DNA of 64,000 nt, from assembly GCF_010119235.1 (NCBI RefSeq), contig NZ_JAAATZ010000001.1, positions 1,828,501 through 1,892,500 on the forward strand, read 5' to 3'. The translations under genes and the position numbers were made by a program. Origin of the DNA: Flavobacterium phycosphaerae (lineage in GTDB: Bacteria; Bacteroidota; Bacteroidia; Flavobacteriales; Flavobacteriaceae). The notes below the pieces were generated by a model. It was not told where the DNA came from. It worked only from the letters and a program-made list of their open reading frames with translations, and did no database searches. Shown here in pieces: positions 1 to 8,700 of the stretch (positions are counted from its first letter, which is position 1; every line of letters starts with the position of its first letter).

Positions 1-1333
1 CAGTGGTAACGATTTTATTTTTCTTTTCTAATCCACCAACGATTCGGTCTACTGCATCTAGGAAATCCTGTTTGTCAACTGCCGTTTTGTTGTTACGAGC
101 AGCAATCAACGCAGCTTCATTACATACGTTAGCAATATCAGCCCCCGAGAATCCCGGAGTTTGTTTGGCTAAGAAGTCAACATCCAAATCAGCTACTTTT
201 TTCAAAGGTTGTAAATGCACTTCAAATATTTCTTTACGCTCACGGATGTCCGGTAAATCAACATATATCTGACGGTCAAAACGTCCGGCACGCATTAAAG
301 CTTTGTCTAATACATCGGCTCTGTTGGTAGCGGCTAATACAATTACGTGTGTATTGGTACCGAAACCATCCATCTCAGTCAATAACTGATTTAGAGTGTT
401 TTCGCGTTCGTCATTTGATCCTGAGAAATTGTTTTTGCCACGGGCACGACCCACAGCATCAATCTCATCAATGAAAATAATAGCAGGTGATTTGTCTTTG
501 GCTTGTTTGAATAAATCTCTAACACGAGAAGCTCCAACACCAACGAACATTTCGACAAAGTCAGAACCTGACAACGAGAAGAACGGTACTTTAGCTTCAC
601 CGGCTACGGCTTTGGCTAATAACGTTTTTCCGGTTCCCGGAGGACCTACCAGTAAAGCTCCTTTCGGAATTTTTCCTCCTAGATTAGTATATTTATCTGG
701 GTTTCTTAAAAACTCAACGATTTCCTGTACTTCTTCTTTGGCACCTTCTAATCCGGCTACATCTTTGAACGTAATTTTTACATCGGTTTTTTCGTCAAAT
801 AGTTTCGCTCTTGATTTACCGATATTGAAGATTTGGCCACCGCCACCTCCGGCACCACCGCCCGACATGCGTCGCATGATGAGTACCCATAGTCCGATAA
901 TAACAACGATTGGCAATAAACTGATTAATAGTTCAGACCAATTACTTTTAGGTTTGAAATCGTAATCTTTAAGCTTGCCGTCAAGTTTAGCTTTTTCAAT
1001 TTTGTTCTGAAAAACTTCATCGTTACCAATATCAAAAGAATAATGAGGTCCTTTGCTAGGATTGCCTAACATATCTTTGGCCACTTTGCTGTGCGCTTTA
1101 TCTTTAAGAGCCGCTTTGGTTAAATAAGCTTCTCCTTCGGTTTTGTTGTAGATTACCACTTTTTCAATTTGTCCTTTTTCAAGGTACTCGTTGAACTTAG
1201 AGGATGTTATTTTGGCTGCATCCTGAAAACTGGAACCTCCAAAATAATTAAGGGCGAAAAATATGGCGATTAAACCGGCATAAATCCACCACGGACTATA
1301 TTTAAAATTATTAGATTTTTTTTCGTCAGCCAT
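1..1333 (-). CDS. ftsH: ATP-dependent zinc metalloprotease FtsH, N-terminal 444 residues (runs off the left edge)
   Basis: Membrane-anchored AAA+ protease that extracts and degrades membrane and short-lived cytosolic proteins as a hexamer. Visible in order from the start at 1333: a first membrane segment ([16 protein letters not shown], about residues 15-30), a periplasmic FtsH_ext region, a second membrane segment near residue 140, a Gly-rich linker ([10 protein letters not shown]), Walker [12 protein letters not shown] near residue 230, Walker [10 protein letters not shown], and a second region of homology with [11 protein letters not shown] and the arginine finger GRFDRQIYV. The HEAGH zinc site would lie just beyond the window, so the protease half is not seen. 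Start ATG lies 18 bp after the rsfS stop, so the two are probably one operon. Confidence 0.97.
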   Translation of the reverse strand, partial: MADEKKSNNFKYSPWWIYAGLIAIFFALNYFGGSSFQDAAKITSSKFNEYLEKGQIEKVVIYNKTEGEAYLTKAALKDKAHSKVAKDMLGNPSKGPHYSFDIGNDEVFQNKIEKAKLDGKLKDYDFKPKSNWSELLISLLPIVVIIGLWVLIMRRMSGGGAGGGGGQIFNIGKSRAKLFDEKTDVKITFKDVAGLEGAKEEVQEIVEFLRNPDKYTNLGGKIPKGALLVGPPGTGKTLLAKAVAGEAKVPFFSLSGSDFVEMFVGVGASRVRDLFKQAKDKSPAIIFIDEIDAVGRARGKNNFSGSNDERENTLNQLLTEMDGFGTNTHVIVLAATNRADVLDKALMRAGRFDRQIYVDLPDIRERKEIFEVHLQPLKKVADLDVDFLAKQTPGFSGADIANVCNEAALIAARNNKTAVDKQDFLDAVDRIVGGLEKKNKIVTT

Positions 1334-1351
1334 TTTTTAGTATGAACTTTT

Positions 1352-1723
1352 TTAGTAATTGGTTTGTATGGTTGTGATTTTAGCATCGCCCCAAAGCCCT
1401 TCAATGTTATAGAATTCACGAATTTGTTTCTGGAAAACATGTACTACGATGTTCACATAATCCATTAAAACCCATTCGCCATTGTCAGTACCTTCAACGT
1501 GCCAAGGTTTGTCTTTTAATTCTTTAGAAACCAGTTTTTGGATGGAGTTAACGATGGCGTTAACTTGGGTGTTTGAGCTACCATTGCAGATGATAAAATA
1601 ATCACAAACTGCGGTGTCAATGTCTCTCAAATCTAGGATATCAATATCATTTCCTTTTACTTCTTCTATGCCTTTGATGATGCTCGCTAAGAGGACATCT
1701 GTCTGAACTGCTTTTTTCGCCAT
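1352..1723 (-). CDS. rsfS: Ribosomal silencing factor RsfS (DUF143 family)
   Basis: Binds ribosomal protein uL14 on free 50S subunits and blocks subunit joining when nutrients are low. The 123-residue product has the family pattern: ILDLRDIDTAVCDYFIICNG, then STQVNAIVNSI, KPWHVEG near residue 77, and WVLMDYVNIVVHVF, with the usual length. An upstream in-frame ATG at 1765 would add 14 residues that do not resemble the family, so MAKKAVQTDVL at 1723 is preferred. It is divergent from birA (92 bp apart) and directly precedes ftsH, the standard arrangement in Flavobacteriaceae. Confidence 0.93.
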   Translation of the reverse strand: MAKKAVQTDVLLASIIKGIEEVKGNDIDILDLRDIDTAVCDYFIICNGSSNTQVNAIVNSIQKLVSKELKDKPWHVEGTDNGEWVLMDYVNIVVHVFQKQIREFYNIEGLWGDAKITTIQTNY

Positions 1724-1815
1724 GTAGTATTTATGTATGTTGGACAAAGGTATTACTTTTGTCATTATTTTTGCTTAACAAAAGTTTAAAATTTACTATT
1801 AAAAACTTTCCTCTA

Positions 1816-2544
1816 ATGCCTATCATCAAACTCGATGCCATAGATTCAACAAATGATTATCTTAAGCAATTGACTAAAGAAAATGAGCTTGAAAATTACA
1901 CTATTGTCATAGCCCGAGAACAAACTAAAGGCCGAGGACAAATGGGAGCGCAATGGTTTAGCGAACCGGGTAAAAACTTAACAATGAGTGTTTTGGCTAA
2001 AGGTATCAGACTTGATGGCGAACGCCTTTTCGACTTTAATGTGGCTGTAATACTTGGTGTAATGAACGTTTTGAGTGTACTGAAAATCCCTGACTTAAAA
2101 ATAAAATGGCCCAACGACATTATGGCAGGCACAAAGAAAATGGGTGGCATATTGATTGAAAATACTTTAAAGTTTGATGGTAGTTTTACTTCAGTAGTTG
2201 GTTTAGGACTCAATTTGAATCAAACCAATTTTAAAGACTTGCCTCAAGCGACTTCTTTGGCTTGTATAACTGGAGAAGAGTATAATCCAGAAGAAATGGC
2301 TCTTTTGTTTGGAAAAAGTATCGAAACTTATGTTATGACTATGGAGCAAAATTCGACAACCCTCTGGGAAACGTATCATGAAATGTTATTTAAACGAGAT
2401 TATCCATCGCCTTTTGAAGACACAACCGGAAATCGGTTTATGGGAATTATTAAAGAGGTAACTCGAGACGGTAAGTTGGCCGTTCTGTTGGAGGATGATA
2501 GCATAATGCATTACGAAGTCAAAGAAATTAAAATGTTGTTTTAA
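1816..2544 (+). CDS. birA: Biotin--[acetyl-CoA carboxylase] ligase
   Basis: Activates biotin to biotinyl-AMP and attaches it to the biotin carboxyl carrier protein. The 242-residue protein has the catalytic-domain motifs STNDYLK, the biotinyl-AMP loop GRGQMGAQWFSEPGKN, and KWPNDIMAGTKKMGGILIE, followed by a short SH3-like C-terminal domain. The DNA-binding helix-turn-helix of E. coli BirA is absent, so this is the enzyme-only class that does not act as a repressor. The start at 1816 (MPIIKLDAIDSTND) was chosen because the 19 codons before it depend on a TTG start and look unlike the family. Confidence 0.93.
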   Translation: MPIIKLDAIDSTNDYLKQLTKENELENYTIVIAREQTKGRGQMGAQWFSEPGKNLTMSVLAKGIRLDGERLFDFNVAVILGVMNVLSVLKIPDLKIKWPNDIMAGTKKMGGILIENTLKFDGSFTSVVGLGLNLNQTNFKDLPQATSLACITGEEYNPEEMALLFGKSIETYVMTMEQNSTTLWETYHEMLFKRDYPSPFEDTTGNRFMGIIKEVTRDGKLAVLLEDDSIMHYEVKEIKMLF

Positions 2545-2548
2545 AAGT

Positions 2549-2578
2549 AAAGCCCCTGAAATTAGAGGCTTTTTTTTA
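2549..2578. terminator. Shared hairpin terminator between birA and the opposing gene
   Basis: Stem AAGCCcCT / AGaGGCTT with loop GAAATT, followed by a run of eight T on the plus strand. It lies between the convergent 3' ends of birA and the secreted protein gene at 2576-3004 and probably serves birA. Confidence 0.75.
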
Positions 2579-3004
2579 CTTTCGAGGGGTTATTTTTTCA
2601 TCATACTTACCGGCAAAACGTTCTAGGTTTTTAACATCAACCGTTCCCGTCGAAGGATCGAGTACTTTTTCGTCGAGCAGCAATTGAATTAGGAACTTCC
2701 AATTCCGTTTTTGCAGCACTTTCGATTCAATAACTATATTTTGTTTGGCAAAAATTATTTTTTTAAAGTCATCTTGGGCACCGGTATCGGCTCCTACATG
2801 CTGGTGTTTCAATACCACCAATTCTTCTTGTGTATTAAGTTTGTACAGATGAAACTCATTGTTCATAGCCTTTTTGTCAAACGAAAAAGCAGGTTTGTCA
2901 CCAAGCAAGACAACGTTGTCTTTTAGTTTTAGTTCTTGTGCCTTGACGGTTTGTGTTAAGGTTGATGAAATGAGTAAAACCATCACATAGATTATATTTT
3001 TCAT
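2576..3004 (-). CDS. Small secreted protein of unknown function
   Basis: 142 residues with a clear Sec signal peptide (MKNIIYVMVLLISSTLTQTVKA, cleavage probably just before QE). The mature part is about 120 residues, charged and without cysteines. It contains DNVVLLGDKPAFSFD and LYKLNTQEELVVLKHQ, a pattern I see in small periplasmic proteins of Flavobacteria without assigned function. No enzyme motif is visible. It shares its direction with the DinB-like gene upstream (25 bp away), so the two may be cotranscribed. Confidence 0.75.
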   Translation of the reverse strand: MKNIIYVMVLLISSTLTQTVKAQELKLKDNVVLLGDKPAFSFDKKAMNNEFHLYKLNTQEELVVLKHQHVGADTGAQDDFKKIIFAKQNIVIESKVLQKRNWKFLIQLLLDEKVLDPSTGTVDVKNLERFAGKYDEKITPRK

Positions 3005-3029
3005 ATCGTTTCTTTTTAGATTATTTTTT

Positions 3030-3506
3030 TCAATTTGCTAATCGTATTATTTTTTTAAGTATTGCAATTTGTCCCAAGTGGTAATGCATGTGTTCAATTA
3101 TACCGCTAATATTTCGGTAATAACTGCCATATTTTTCATCTGTAAAATGCTCCGAAAGATTACTATCGTCCAATTGTTTTATCAATTGGGCAAAAATTTC
3201 GGCATTATTCCAAATTTTTTCTAAAAATGTTTCCCAATCTTTTTGACAAAGAATAGGTGGGTGATCAAAACTGAATTTATCATGGGCATCAAGTGGCCCT
3301 CCTTGCAGTACTTTCATAGCAGCACAAACAAAATAATTCACATGAAAGGTTAGTGTTGCTATACTGTTGCACGAATATACTTGTTTGGTCGCTTCCTGCC
3401 AAGTTACATCAGCCAGCTGTTCTTTTAGGTTTGAACAAGTCCAGTTGCCACCAAAGTGAACATCTCTTAGGTTTTTGGACAATTGTGCTGTTACTGTCAT
3501 AATCAT
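3030..3506 (-). CDS. DinB/YfiT-family four-helix protein
   Basis: 158 residues. Histidines typical of the DinB/YfiT metal site are present: TFHVNYF near residue 53 and HMHYHLGQIAILKK near residue 138, with W-rich helices between. The family consists of four-helix-bundle metalloproteins, some of them thiol-dependent (bacillithiol or mycothiol) transferases; it is unrelated to DNA polymerase IV. Substrate cannot be told from sequence. The start may be the first or the third codon (MIM). Lies between two small genes on the same strand. Confidence 0.8.
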   Translation of the reverse strand: MIMTVTAQLSKNLRDVHFGGNWTCSNLKEQLADVTWQEATKQVYSCNSIATLTFHVNYFVCAAMKVLQGGPLDAHDKFSFDHPPILCQKDWETFLEKIWNNAEIFAQLIKQLDDSNLSEHFTDEKYGSYYRNISGIIEHMHYHLGQIAILKKIIRLAN

Positions 3507-3524
3507 AGTTTTTATAAGGCTTTT

Positions 3525-3809
3525 TTAATTGATTTTAAATTCGAGAATTTGAATAGAAGGCCCTTCAGTAACCTCTACCAAAACAGCGATATCATCATGA
3601 TGACTCATGTTTTCAGGAGCTTTATATATGAATTCCAGAATATAAAATAGGCTGACTGGATTTGATTTTTCCGGTATAATCCGACAACGAATTTCCATTC
3701 CGAGAGTTTGCGGTTGTTTATCTCGTGCGATGATTAAATCAGCAATTTTTGATTCAGTCATCACATGTTCAATAACATTAAAATTTAGTGTGGCCGTTGG
3801 TTTTATCAT
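3525..3809 (-). CDS. Conserved hypothetical small protein
   Basis: 94 residues, no signal peptide and no membrane segment. Alternating hydrophobic stretches (MEIRCRIIPE, VSLFYILEFIY, IQILEFKI) suggest a small all-beta cytoplasmic domain. It ends 18 bp before the DinB-like gene, so cotranscription is likely. I do not recognise a family. Confidence 0.6.
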   Translation of the reverse strand: MIKPTATLNFNVIEHVMTESKIADLIIARDKQPQTLGMEIRCRIIPEKSNPVSLFYILEFIYKAPENMSHHDDIAVLVEVTEGPSIQILEFKIN

Positions 3810-4097
3810 TTAATGGTTTTTAATTTCAAACAGTTAATTTGATGCTGATTTTATCGCCCATGCCTACGACTTTTTGGCAATTAAACACTAAACTAATAAT
3901 TATTTGTAATATAATCAGATAGCATAGTGAAAAACCGACAAAGTGTTTTTAGGGGAATTTTCATAACGTATTGCTTTTTAGTAATTTTTAGATTGATTTT
4001 CAGTAAAATAAATTAAAAAATATCCAATTTAAAAACTAAATTTAAGTACCTTTATGTAACCCTAAATTTTTTGTAATAACCTTTAATTTAAGTTAAT

Positions 4098-4763
4098 ATG
4101 AAAAATTATACCCTTCTTTTTACAGCAGTTACAGGTATTTTTTCTTTTAATTGTTTTGCCCAGCACAACGAAGGCGTTGCGACTAACGCGAAATGGGAAA
4201 ATACCATAGTACAGTCGGATAAAATATCTGATAATCAGTTTAAGGTTGTGTCTTATCACGTCGAAGAAAAGATCAACCAAACTTTTGGCAGCAGTACCAG
4301 TACCTATACGGTTTCAAATTTAAGTTTAGTCAATACCAATGATTTGGGACCTAACAATGTTAGGGTTGTAACCCCTAAGTTTGTAAGAGAAAAAGTGGCG
4401 ATTGTAGCTGACAATTTTTCAAACGCTTCTACTAAAATAGTTGGTGATGAAACTATAAAACCCATTAAAATTGACACTATTGTTTCAAAAGAAAGAAAGA
4501 CCTCTGTCAAAATTAATATTTTAAATACCTATGAAAGGGTTTTAAATAAAGGATACAAATCAGTTGAAATGCTTAAAAAAGTAGCAGATCGAAGCTTTTT
4601 TGATGATGATTTAGTTATGGCGGCAGAATGGTATTGTCAATTGTTTGAAATAACGACCGATTTAGAACCGGTATATTATTATCGGTATGCTAAATCCTTA
4701 ATGGCAATCAATCAAGTGGATAAAGCCAATGAGATGATGAGGCTTTTTGAGAGTAAAAAATAG
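4098..4763 (+). CDS. Secreted TPR-like protein resembling the N-terminal part of OmpA-family proteins
   Basis: 221 residues with a signal peptide (MKNYTLLFTAVTGIFSFNCFAQ). The last 75 residues (ADRSFFDDDLVMAAEWYCQLFE, VYYYRYAKSLMAINQVDKA) form the TPR pair that in Flavobacteria usually opens a much longer OmpA-like peptidoglycan-binding protein. Here the gene stops right after the TPRs and is followed by a strong terminator, so the OmpA and carboxypeptidase-like domains are absent. The middle (residues 30-140) is a low-similarity periplasmic stretch. It is either a separate family or a remnant that has become its own gene. Confidence 0.75.
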   Translation: MKNYTLLFTAVTGIFSFNCFAQHNEGVATNAKWENTIVQSDKISDNQFKVVSYHVEEKINQTFGSSTSTYTVSNLSLVNTNDLGPNNVRVVTPKFVREKVAIVADNFSNASTKIVGDETIKPIKIDTIVSKERKTSVKINILNTYERVLNKGYKSVEMLKKVADRSFFDDDLVMAAEWYCQLFEITTDLEPVYYYRYAKSLMAINQVDKANEMMRLFESKK

Positions 4764-4776
4764 AAATAATAATTTA

Positions 4777-4805
4777 AAAGCCGATAATATAACATTATCG
4801 GCTTT
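4777..4805 (+). terminator. Strong intrinsic terminator
   Basis: Perfect 12-bp stem AAAGCCGATAAT / ATTATCGGCTTT around loop ATAAC, 13 bp after the stop of the TPR-like gene. Confidence 0.85.
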
Positions 4806-4960
4806 ATTGTGGCATTTAATGAACTAGTACTGATTTATACCAAAACTTACGTGCTTTTTGAGCTGTACTAAGTTGTTGATCTAGGCTTGTTAGTTTTATT
4901 CAAATGCCTTTGGTTTGATAACTAAATCTAAAATTGCGGTTTGTTCGATTAGTTTACTCC

Positions 4961-5188
4961 TTATCTAAGAAAATTTTGGACAAAGGTTAAAAAAGTCCTG
5001 CGTGGAATGGGGCCTTGGTTAACTTTAAAGCAATGATCTACTGTGGCCGCTATTCTTACTCTTGAAAAATGTGGAAATTCATCGGCGATGGTGCGGATGA
5101 TAAATTTACGTTCTTGTGGTTTTGAACTTAAGGTTAATTGTTCTCCATACATTATTCTGCACTGGGTGTCTACGTTATTCCAACTCAT
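4961..5188 (-). CDS. Small hypothetical protein
   Basis: 75 residues, basic and soluble (SWNNVDTQCRIMYGEQLTLS, PHFSRVRIAATVDHCFKVN). The AT-rich leader TAAAATACAAAAATT before the ATG is typical for translated genes in this genome. No domain recognised; the sequence looks like a small alpha-helical protein with many Arg. Its role is unknown. Confidence 0.55.
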   Translation of the reverse strand: MSWNNVDTQCRIMYGEQLTLSSKPQERKFIIRTIADEFPHFSRVRIAATVDHCFKVNQGPIPRRTFLTFVQNFLR

Positions 5189-5622
5189 AATTTTTGTATT
5201 TTAGTTTTGTTTCTTTTTTACTAATCACCTCACTATCCCCCTTACTAAAAGTCTCAAATTTGCAAGAGGGCGTGAGGAGGTAGGTATATCTTCTGTTGCC
5301 AACCTATATTATTTGTGATAAAAAACCTGCCCTATCAAACAACTACGATTACGCTCGGGCAGGATTCTTACTTAACTAACCAAATTTTTATTTTAAAAAA
5401 AATACAAATTGCTTGTATAGCTTTTGTATTCAGAATTCATATACAGACACGGGGCTTTGTGTTTTGTTCTATTCGGAATGAATTATGGGGTTGTCATTCT
5501 GAATTATGCTTTTTCTTATGATTTGATAGTTCAAAGGTCGATAATGAATTTCAAAAAAAAATCCCCAACAATGGGGATTTTCACTTCTCTTTTTTCTTAC
5601 TTTTTTAAATATTTTTCATTAA
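5189..5622. other. Gene-free stretch with two GC-rich dyads
   Basis: No convincing gene. Two dyads stand out: CCTCAC/GTGAGG (5228-5233 with 5272-5277), enclosing CCCCCTT/AAGAGGG, and CCTGCCC/GGGCAGG around 5330-5363. Both are GC-rich islands in AT-rich DNA and may be transcription end structures or part of a small RNA. Confidence 0.4.
5558..5581 (-). terminator. Terminator of the LuxR-type regulator gene
   Basis: AAAATCCCC / GGGGATTTT hairpin with loop AACAAT. The same stem-loop recurs at 8576-8600 after the secreted protein gene. Confidence 0.7.
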
Positions 5623-6234
5623 CTAAAAATCATACTTTCGTTCTATGGCAAACCGAATCAAATCAGTTTTACCGTGAATATTTATTTTTTTTATGATGTT
5701 TTTGCGATGGGTGTCTACAGTAGCTTTTCCAATAGAAAGAATATCGGCAATTTCTTGAGAGGAATGTCCTTCGCCAATGAGACGCAGGATATCTTTTTCT
5801 CTTGCGCTAAGAATCACTACTTCTTTGGTAAAATCATCAACCGTTAAGATGGCGTCATCAAAATATTTACCGATTTTGTCCACTGTTCTTATAGCTTCCA
5901 ATACTTTTTGAAGAGAAGAATTTTTCATGATATACCCCGAGGCACCAGCTAGCTTCATTTGTTCGACAGCTTCTACTTGATCAAACATGCTGAATGCGAT
6001 TACTTTGATGGCAGGGAATTCTTCTTTGATGATTTTGGTAGCAGAAATACCATCGCATTTTGGCATTCGAATGTCCGTAACAACTATACTGGGTTGTTTT
6101 GTTCTAACCAGCTCAATAAGAGCTTCACCATCATTAGCTTCCCCGATAATTTCAATGTCGGGTTGTTCCTTAAGGAACAATTTCATTCCGTCAATCAGTG
6201 CTTGGTGATCTTCTGCAATTGCTAATCTTATCAT
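5623..6234 (-). CDS. NarL/LuxR-family response regulator
   Basis: 203 residues. The receiver domain (residues 1-120) has the acidic pair DH at the start, the phospho-acceptor in VVTDIRMP near residue 54, and K near residue 104. The C-terminal LuxR helix-turn-helix starts at LSAREKDILRLIGEGHSSQEIAD and continues SIGKATVDTHRKNI. Its start overlaps the 3' end of the sensor kinase by 4 bp, so the two are translationally coupled partners. The regulator is intact while its kinase gene is frameshifted twice (see 6231-8007). Confidence 0.92.
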   Translation of the reverse strand: MIRLAIAEDHQALIDGMKLFLKEQPDIEIIGEANDGEALIELVRTKQPSIVVTDIRMPKCDGISATKIIKEEFPAIKVIAFSMFDQVEAVEQMKLAGASGYIMKNSSLQKVLEAIRTVDKIGKYFDDAILTVDDFTKEVVILSAREKDILRLIGEGHSSQEIADILSIGKATVDTHRKNIIKKINIHGKTDLIRFAIERKYDF

Positions 6235-8007
6235 AACGGTATGTCAATTATTATAGAGGAGCCTCTTCCTACTGCACTGTCAATAGTAAAGGTGCCGCCC
6301 ATGTGCTCTACTTTCTTTTCTATATTAGGTAATCCCATACCCTCATTTTTTTCTATGCTTTTCGCATTAAATCCTTTACCGTTATCTTCGACAATAATAT
6401 TTAAACTGTCCTGATGTTGGGTTAAATGTATGGTTATTTCAGTGGCTTTAGCATGTTTTATGGCATTGGTCAGGATTTCCTGAATCATTCTGAAAATTGT
6501 AACTTCAATGGTGTTTTCTAGCCGTTCATCCAATCCGAATGGAATAACCTGTACGTTTAATTTCCCTGTAACAGAGGCTTTTTTGGCAATGTTTAAAATA
6601 GCGGGTAATAGGCCTTCATTGGCAATTACTCCGGCATTTTTGGCATGAGCTATCCCTCTTACTTTTTGATAGGCTTCCTCAAGTAAGTCATCAGTTTTAT
6701 CAAAAAGCTGATTGGATTCTTCATTGGAATCAGCTCTAAGTTTTAAATTTTGAAAATTGAGTTTCAGAGTAGCCATTAAACTACCCAAATTGTCATGCAG
6801 TTCATTGGCAATTTTAATGCGCTCTTTTTCTTGTCCTTCCAGTAATTTGTCAATTTCTTTGAGTTCTTGTTGTTGAAGAACATTTTCCAGTTTTTGAGAT
6901 TCAATTAGTCTTTCTTGTTCGGCTATTTGTTTCTTTTTGCTTAGGATTTTTATTCTGAAGAAACCTATAAATGATACTATGACAAAGAGTGCTAAAAACA
7001 TGAAAATGAGTAAGCGGTTATTTTTGTCTTTTACTTTCAGATTAAGATTTTCGAGTTCTTTTTCTTTGGTTTCATATCGTGTTTGGAGGTCAGTAATTTG
7101 CTGATTTTGCTTTTCAAATACATCTTGGTTGTTTGTTTCAAGATAATCCATTAATTCATTATAAGCTTTTTCAAAGTCGCCAATTTCTGAATAGTTATTA
7201 GAAAGATACATGTGGATGCGACTTTTTATGTTTTTAACATAAATAGTTATTGGTACTTTGTCTGCTTCCTTTAGCAATTGAATGGCTTTTTTGTATTCTT
7301 TCTTATTGTAAAAAACGCCTGCTTGTTCCATAAGATTTGAACAAATTGCGTTAGGGTCTTTATATTTTTTTGAAATGGCTAATGCTTTTCATAATAATAA
7401 AGTGCTGAATCTCTTTGGTTTAGTCTTTGGTTGTAAAGTACAGCTAAACCTGAGACAATAGTGCCATACATTTTTTCATCTCTGGTAATTTTGTTTTGCT
7501 TTAGTGCTTTGAAATAATACTGTCTACTCAGTATAGGCTCCATGTCCATAAGAAAGTTTGCCATTTCATAGTCTCCTTTTGTAATTAACCTAGGATTTTT
7601 AGTGTCATAGGTGTACTTCAGGTATTCTGTGTAATATCTTTTAGAGGCTGCATATTTTGTTTTTTCTACACTTAATCCATAGGCCACTTCCAATTTAGCT
7701 TCCATGGCACTGGGGATACTGTCTATAGATATGTATATTTTTTCGCTTTTTAAAAAAGAAGCATAACTTGAATCATTAATGTTTTCATTGCCATAAGCTT
7801 TTCCCATCAAGAAATATTTTCTGGCAATTTTATCTTTGGTAATTTTTTTTCATCAATTGATTTTAATAGCTTAAGGGCTTTTAGATTTTCACCTTTTTGG
7901 ATTAAATCGCTGATTTTTTTCAAATCAATTGACTGAGAAAAGCATACCTGACTTACCATAAAAAATATAGTAAGCAGGATGCTTTTATTGTTATATAAAT
8001 TAACCAT
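6231..8007 (-). pseudogene. TPR-containing sensor histidine kinase, broken by two frameshifts (or two assembly errors)
   Basis: Read across frames this is one ~590-residue kinase. It has a signal peptide (LLTIFFMVSQVCFSQ), periplasmic TPRs, a membrane segment (LLIFMFLALFVIVSFIGFF), HisKA_3 with ERIKIANELHDNLGSLMA, and a HATPase domain with ILTNAIKHAKATEI and VEDNGKGFN. Frame changes occur at the A8 run (plus-strand T 7843-7850) and at the short A run near 7386-7389. Adding one A at each restores a continuous TPR protein (through KITKDKIARKYFLMGKAYG and YYYEKALAISKKYKDPNAI). The catalytic half, 6231-7331, is open by itself. The intact paralogue is at 37497-39626. It probably senses an envelope signal through the TPRs and phosphorylates the regulator at 5623. 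Confidence 0.85.
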
Positions 8008-8015
8008 TAAAAAGA

Positions 8016-8522
8016 TTACCTAAGGATTAAAGAAGTACCTAAGGTTCTTGGCCTACCAATAGGAATTGGAGCGGTTCTCATCAATGGTGCCGTGCTCAAG
8101 ACATACGAAGATTTTATAGCTCCGAAATATAATTTTTCCAAATCGTCAAAAAATGTCTGTCTGTCATATTCATCCGCTGCAGTGCTGTGGAAGAATAAAA
8201 AAAGACATTGAGGGTTTTCTTCAAAATTAAAATCTTCAACCGTTGGTATTTCTCTTGGTTTCTGAATCGTTGTATAATCTACAGATACTTTATAACGATC
8301 AGTTGTTTCCGGATCAAATTGATTTCCGGGGTCATTTTCATATGTGAATTCACATAAGATGACATTCATTTTTACACCATTGTACTCCGATCGTCTAGTG
8401 AGGTTATAATAAGATATTGAAAAATCCTCTCGTCTTGGCGGACTGGGTAATGCAATGTCTAAAGCGATAAGATGGTTGCCTAAATCTAGATAACCGGTGG
8501 CGGTGTAAGTCTGATTGTTCAT
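8016..8522 (-). CDS. Hypothetical protein upstream of the sensor kinase
   Basis: 168 residues, no signal peptide. It opens with NQTYTATGYLDLGNHLIALDIALPSPPRRED and contains a 'DRQTFFDDLEKLYFGAIKSSYVLS' region; the overall impression is a beta-rich soluble protein. Ends 8 bp before the kinase reading frame starts, so it heads the kinase/regulator operon and may take part in the same signalling route. No family recognised. Confidence 0.65.
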   Translation of the reverse strand: MNNQTYTATGYLDLGNHLIALDIALPSPPRREDFSISYYNLTRRSEYNGVKMNVILCEFTYENDPGNQFDPETTDRYKVSVDYTTIQKPREIPTVEDFNFEENPQCLFLFFHSTAADEYDRQTFFDDLEKLYFGAIKSSYVLSTAPLMRTAPIPIGRPRTLGTSLILR

Positions 8523-8575
8523 GTTGTTTTTGGTTTATAATTAGAGATTCAAATTTGGGGAATTAAATTATAAAA

Positions 8576-8600
8576 AAAATCCCCAACAATGGGGATTTTT
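8576..8600 (-). terminator. Terminator after the basic secreted protein gene
   Basis: Same AAAATCCCC/GGGGATTTT hairpin with loop AACAAT as at 5558-5581. Placed about 100 bp downstream of the stop of the 8701-9570 gene on the minus strand and upstream of the next operon. Confidence 0.65.
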
Positions 8601-8700
8601 ATGTGTTTTTTGAAATTTAAATACTACAAAGAGCATTTGTCTTGATTGATAACCGTTTATCATAGTCCTCCAAAAAAAGAATAACTTATGTTTTTTTAAA

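Noticed and set aside
396..965. Plus-strand reading frame of 189 residues across ftsH
   Set aside because: Its minus-strand counterpart is the well-conserved AAA domain of FtsH; the plus-strand product is low in recognisable motifs and rich in Ser/Pro as expected for an antisense shadow.
3030..3506. Calling the DinB-family protein a DNA polymerase
   Set aside because: The family shares only the name with DinB polymerase IV; the sequence has His-rich four-helix motifs and no polymerase residues.
5315..5696. Two plus-strand frames after 5315
   Set aside because: They cross GC-rich dyads and the regulator's terminator, and their products show no coding pattern.
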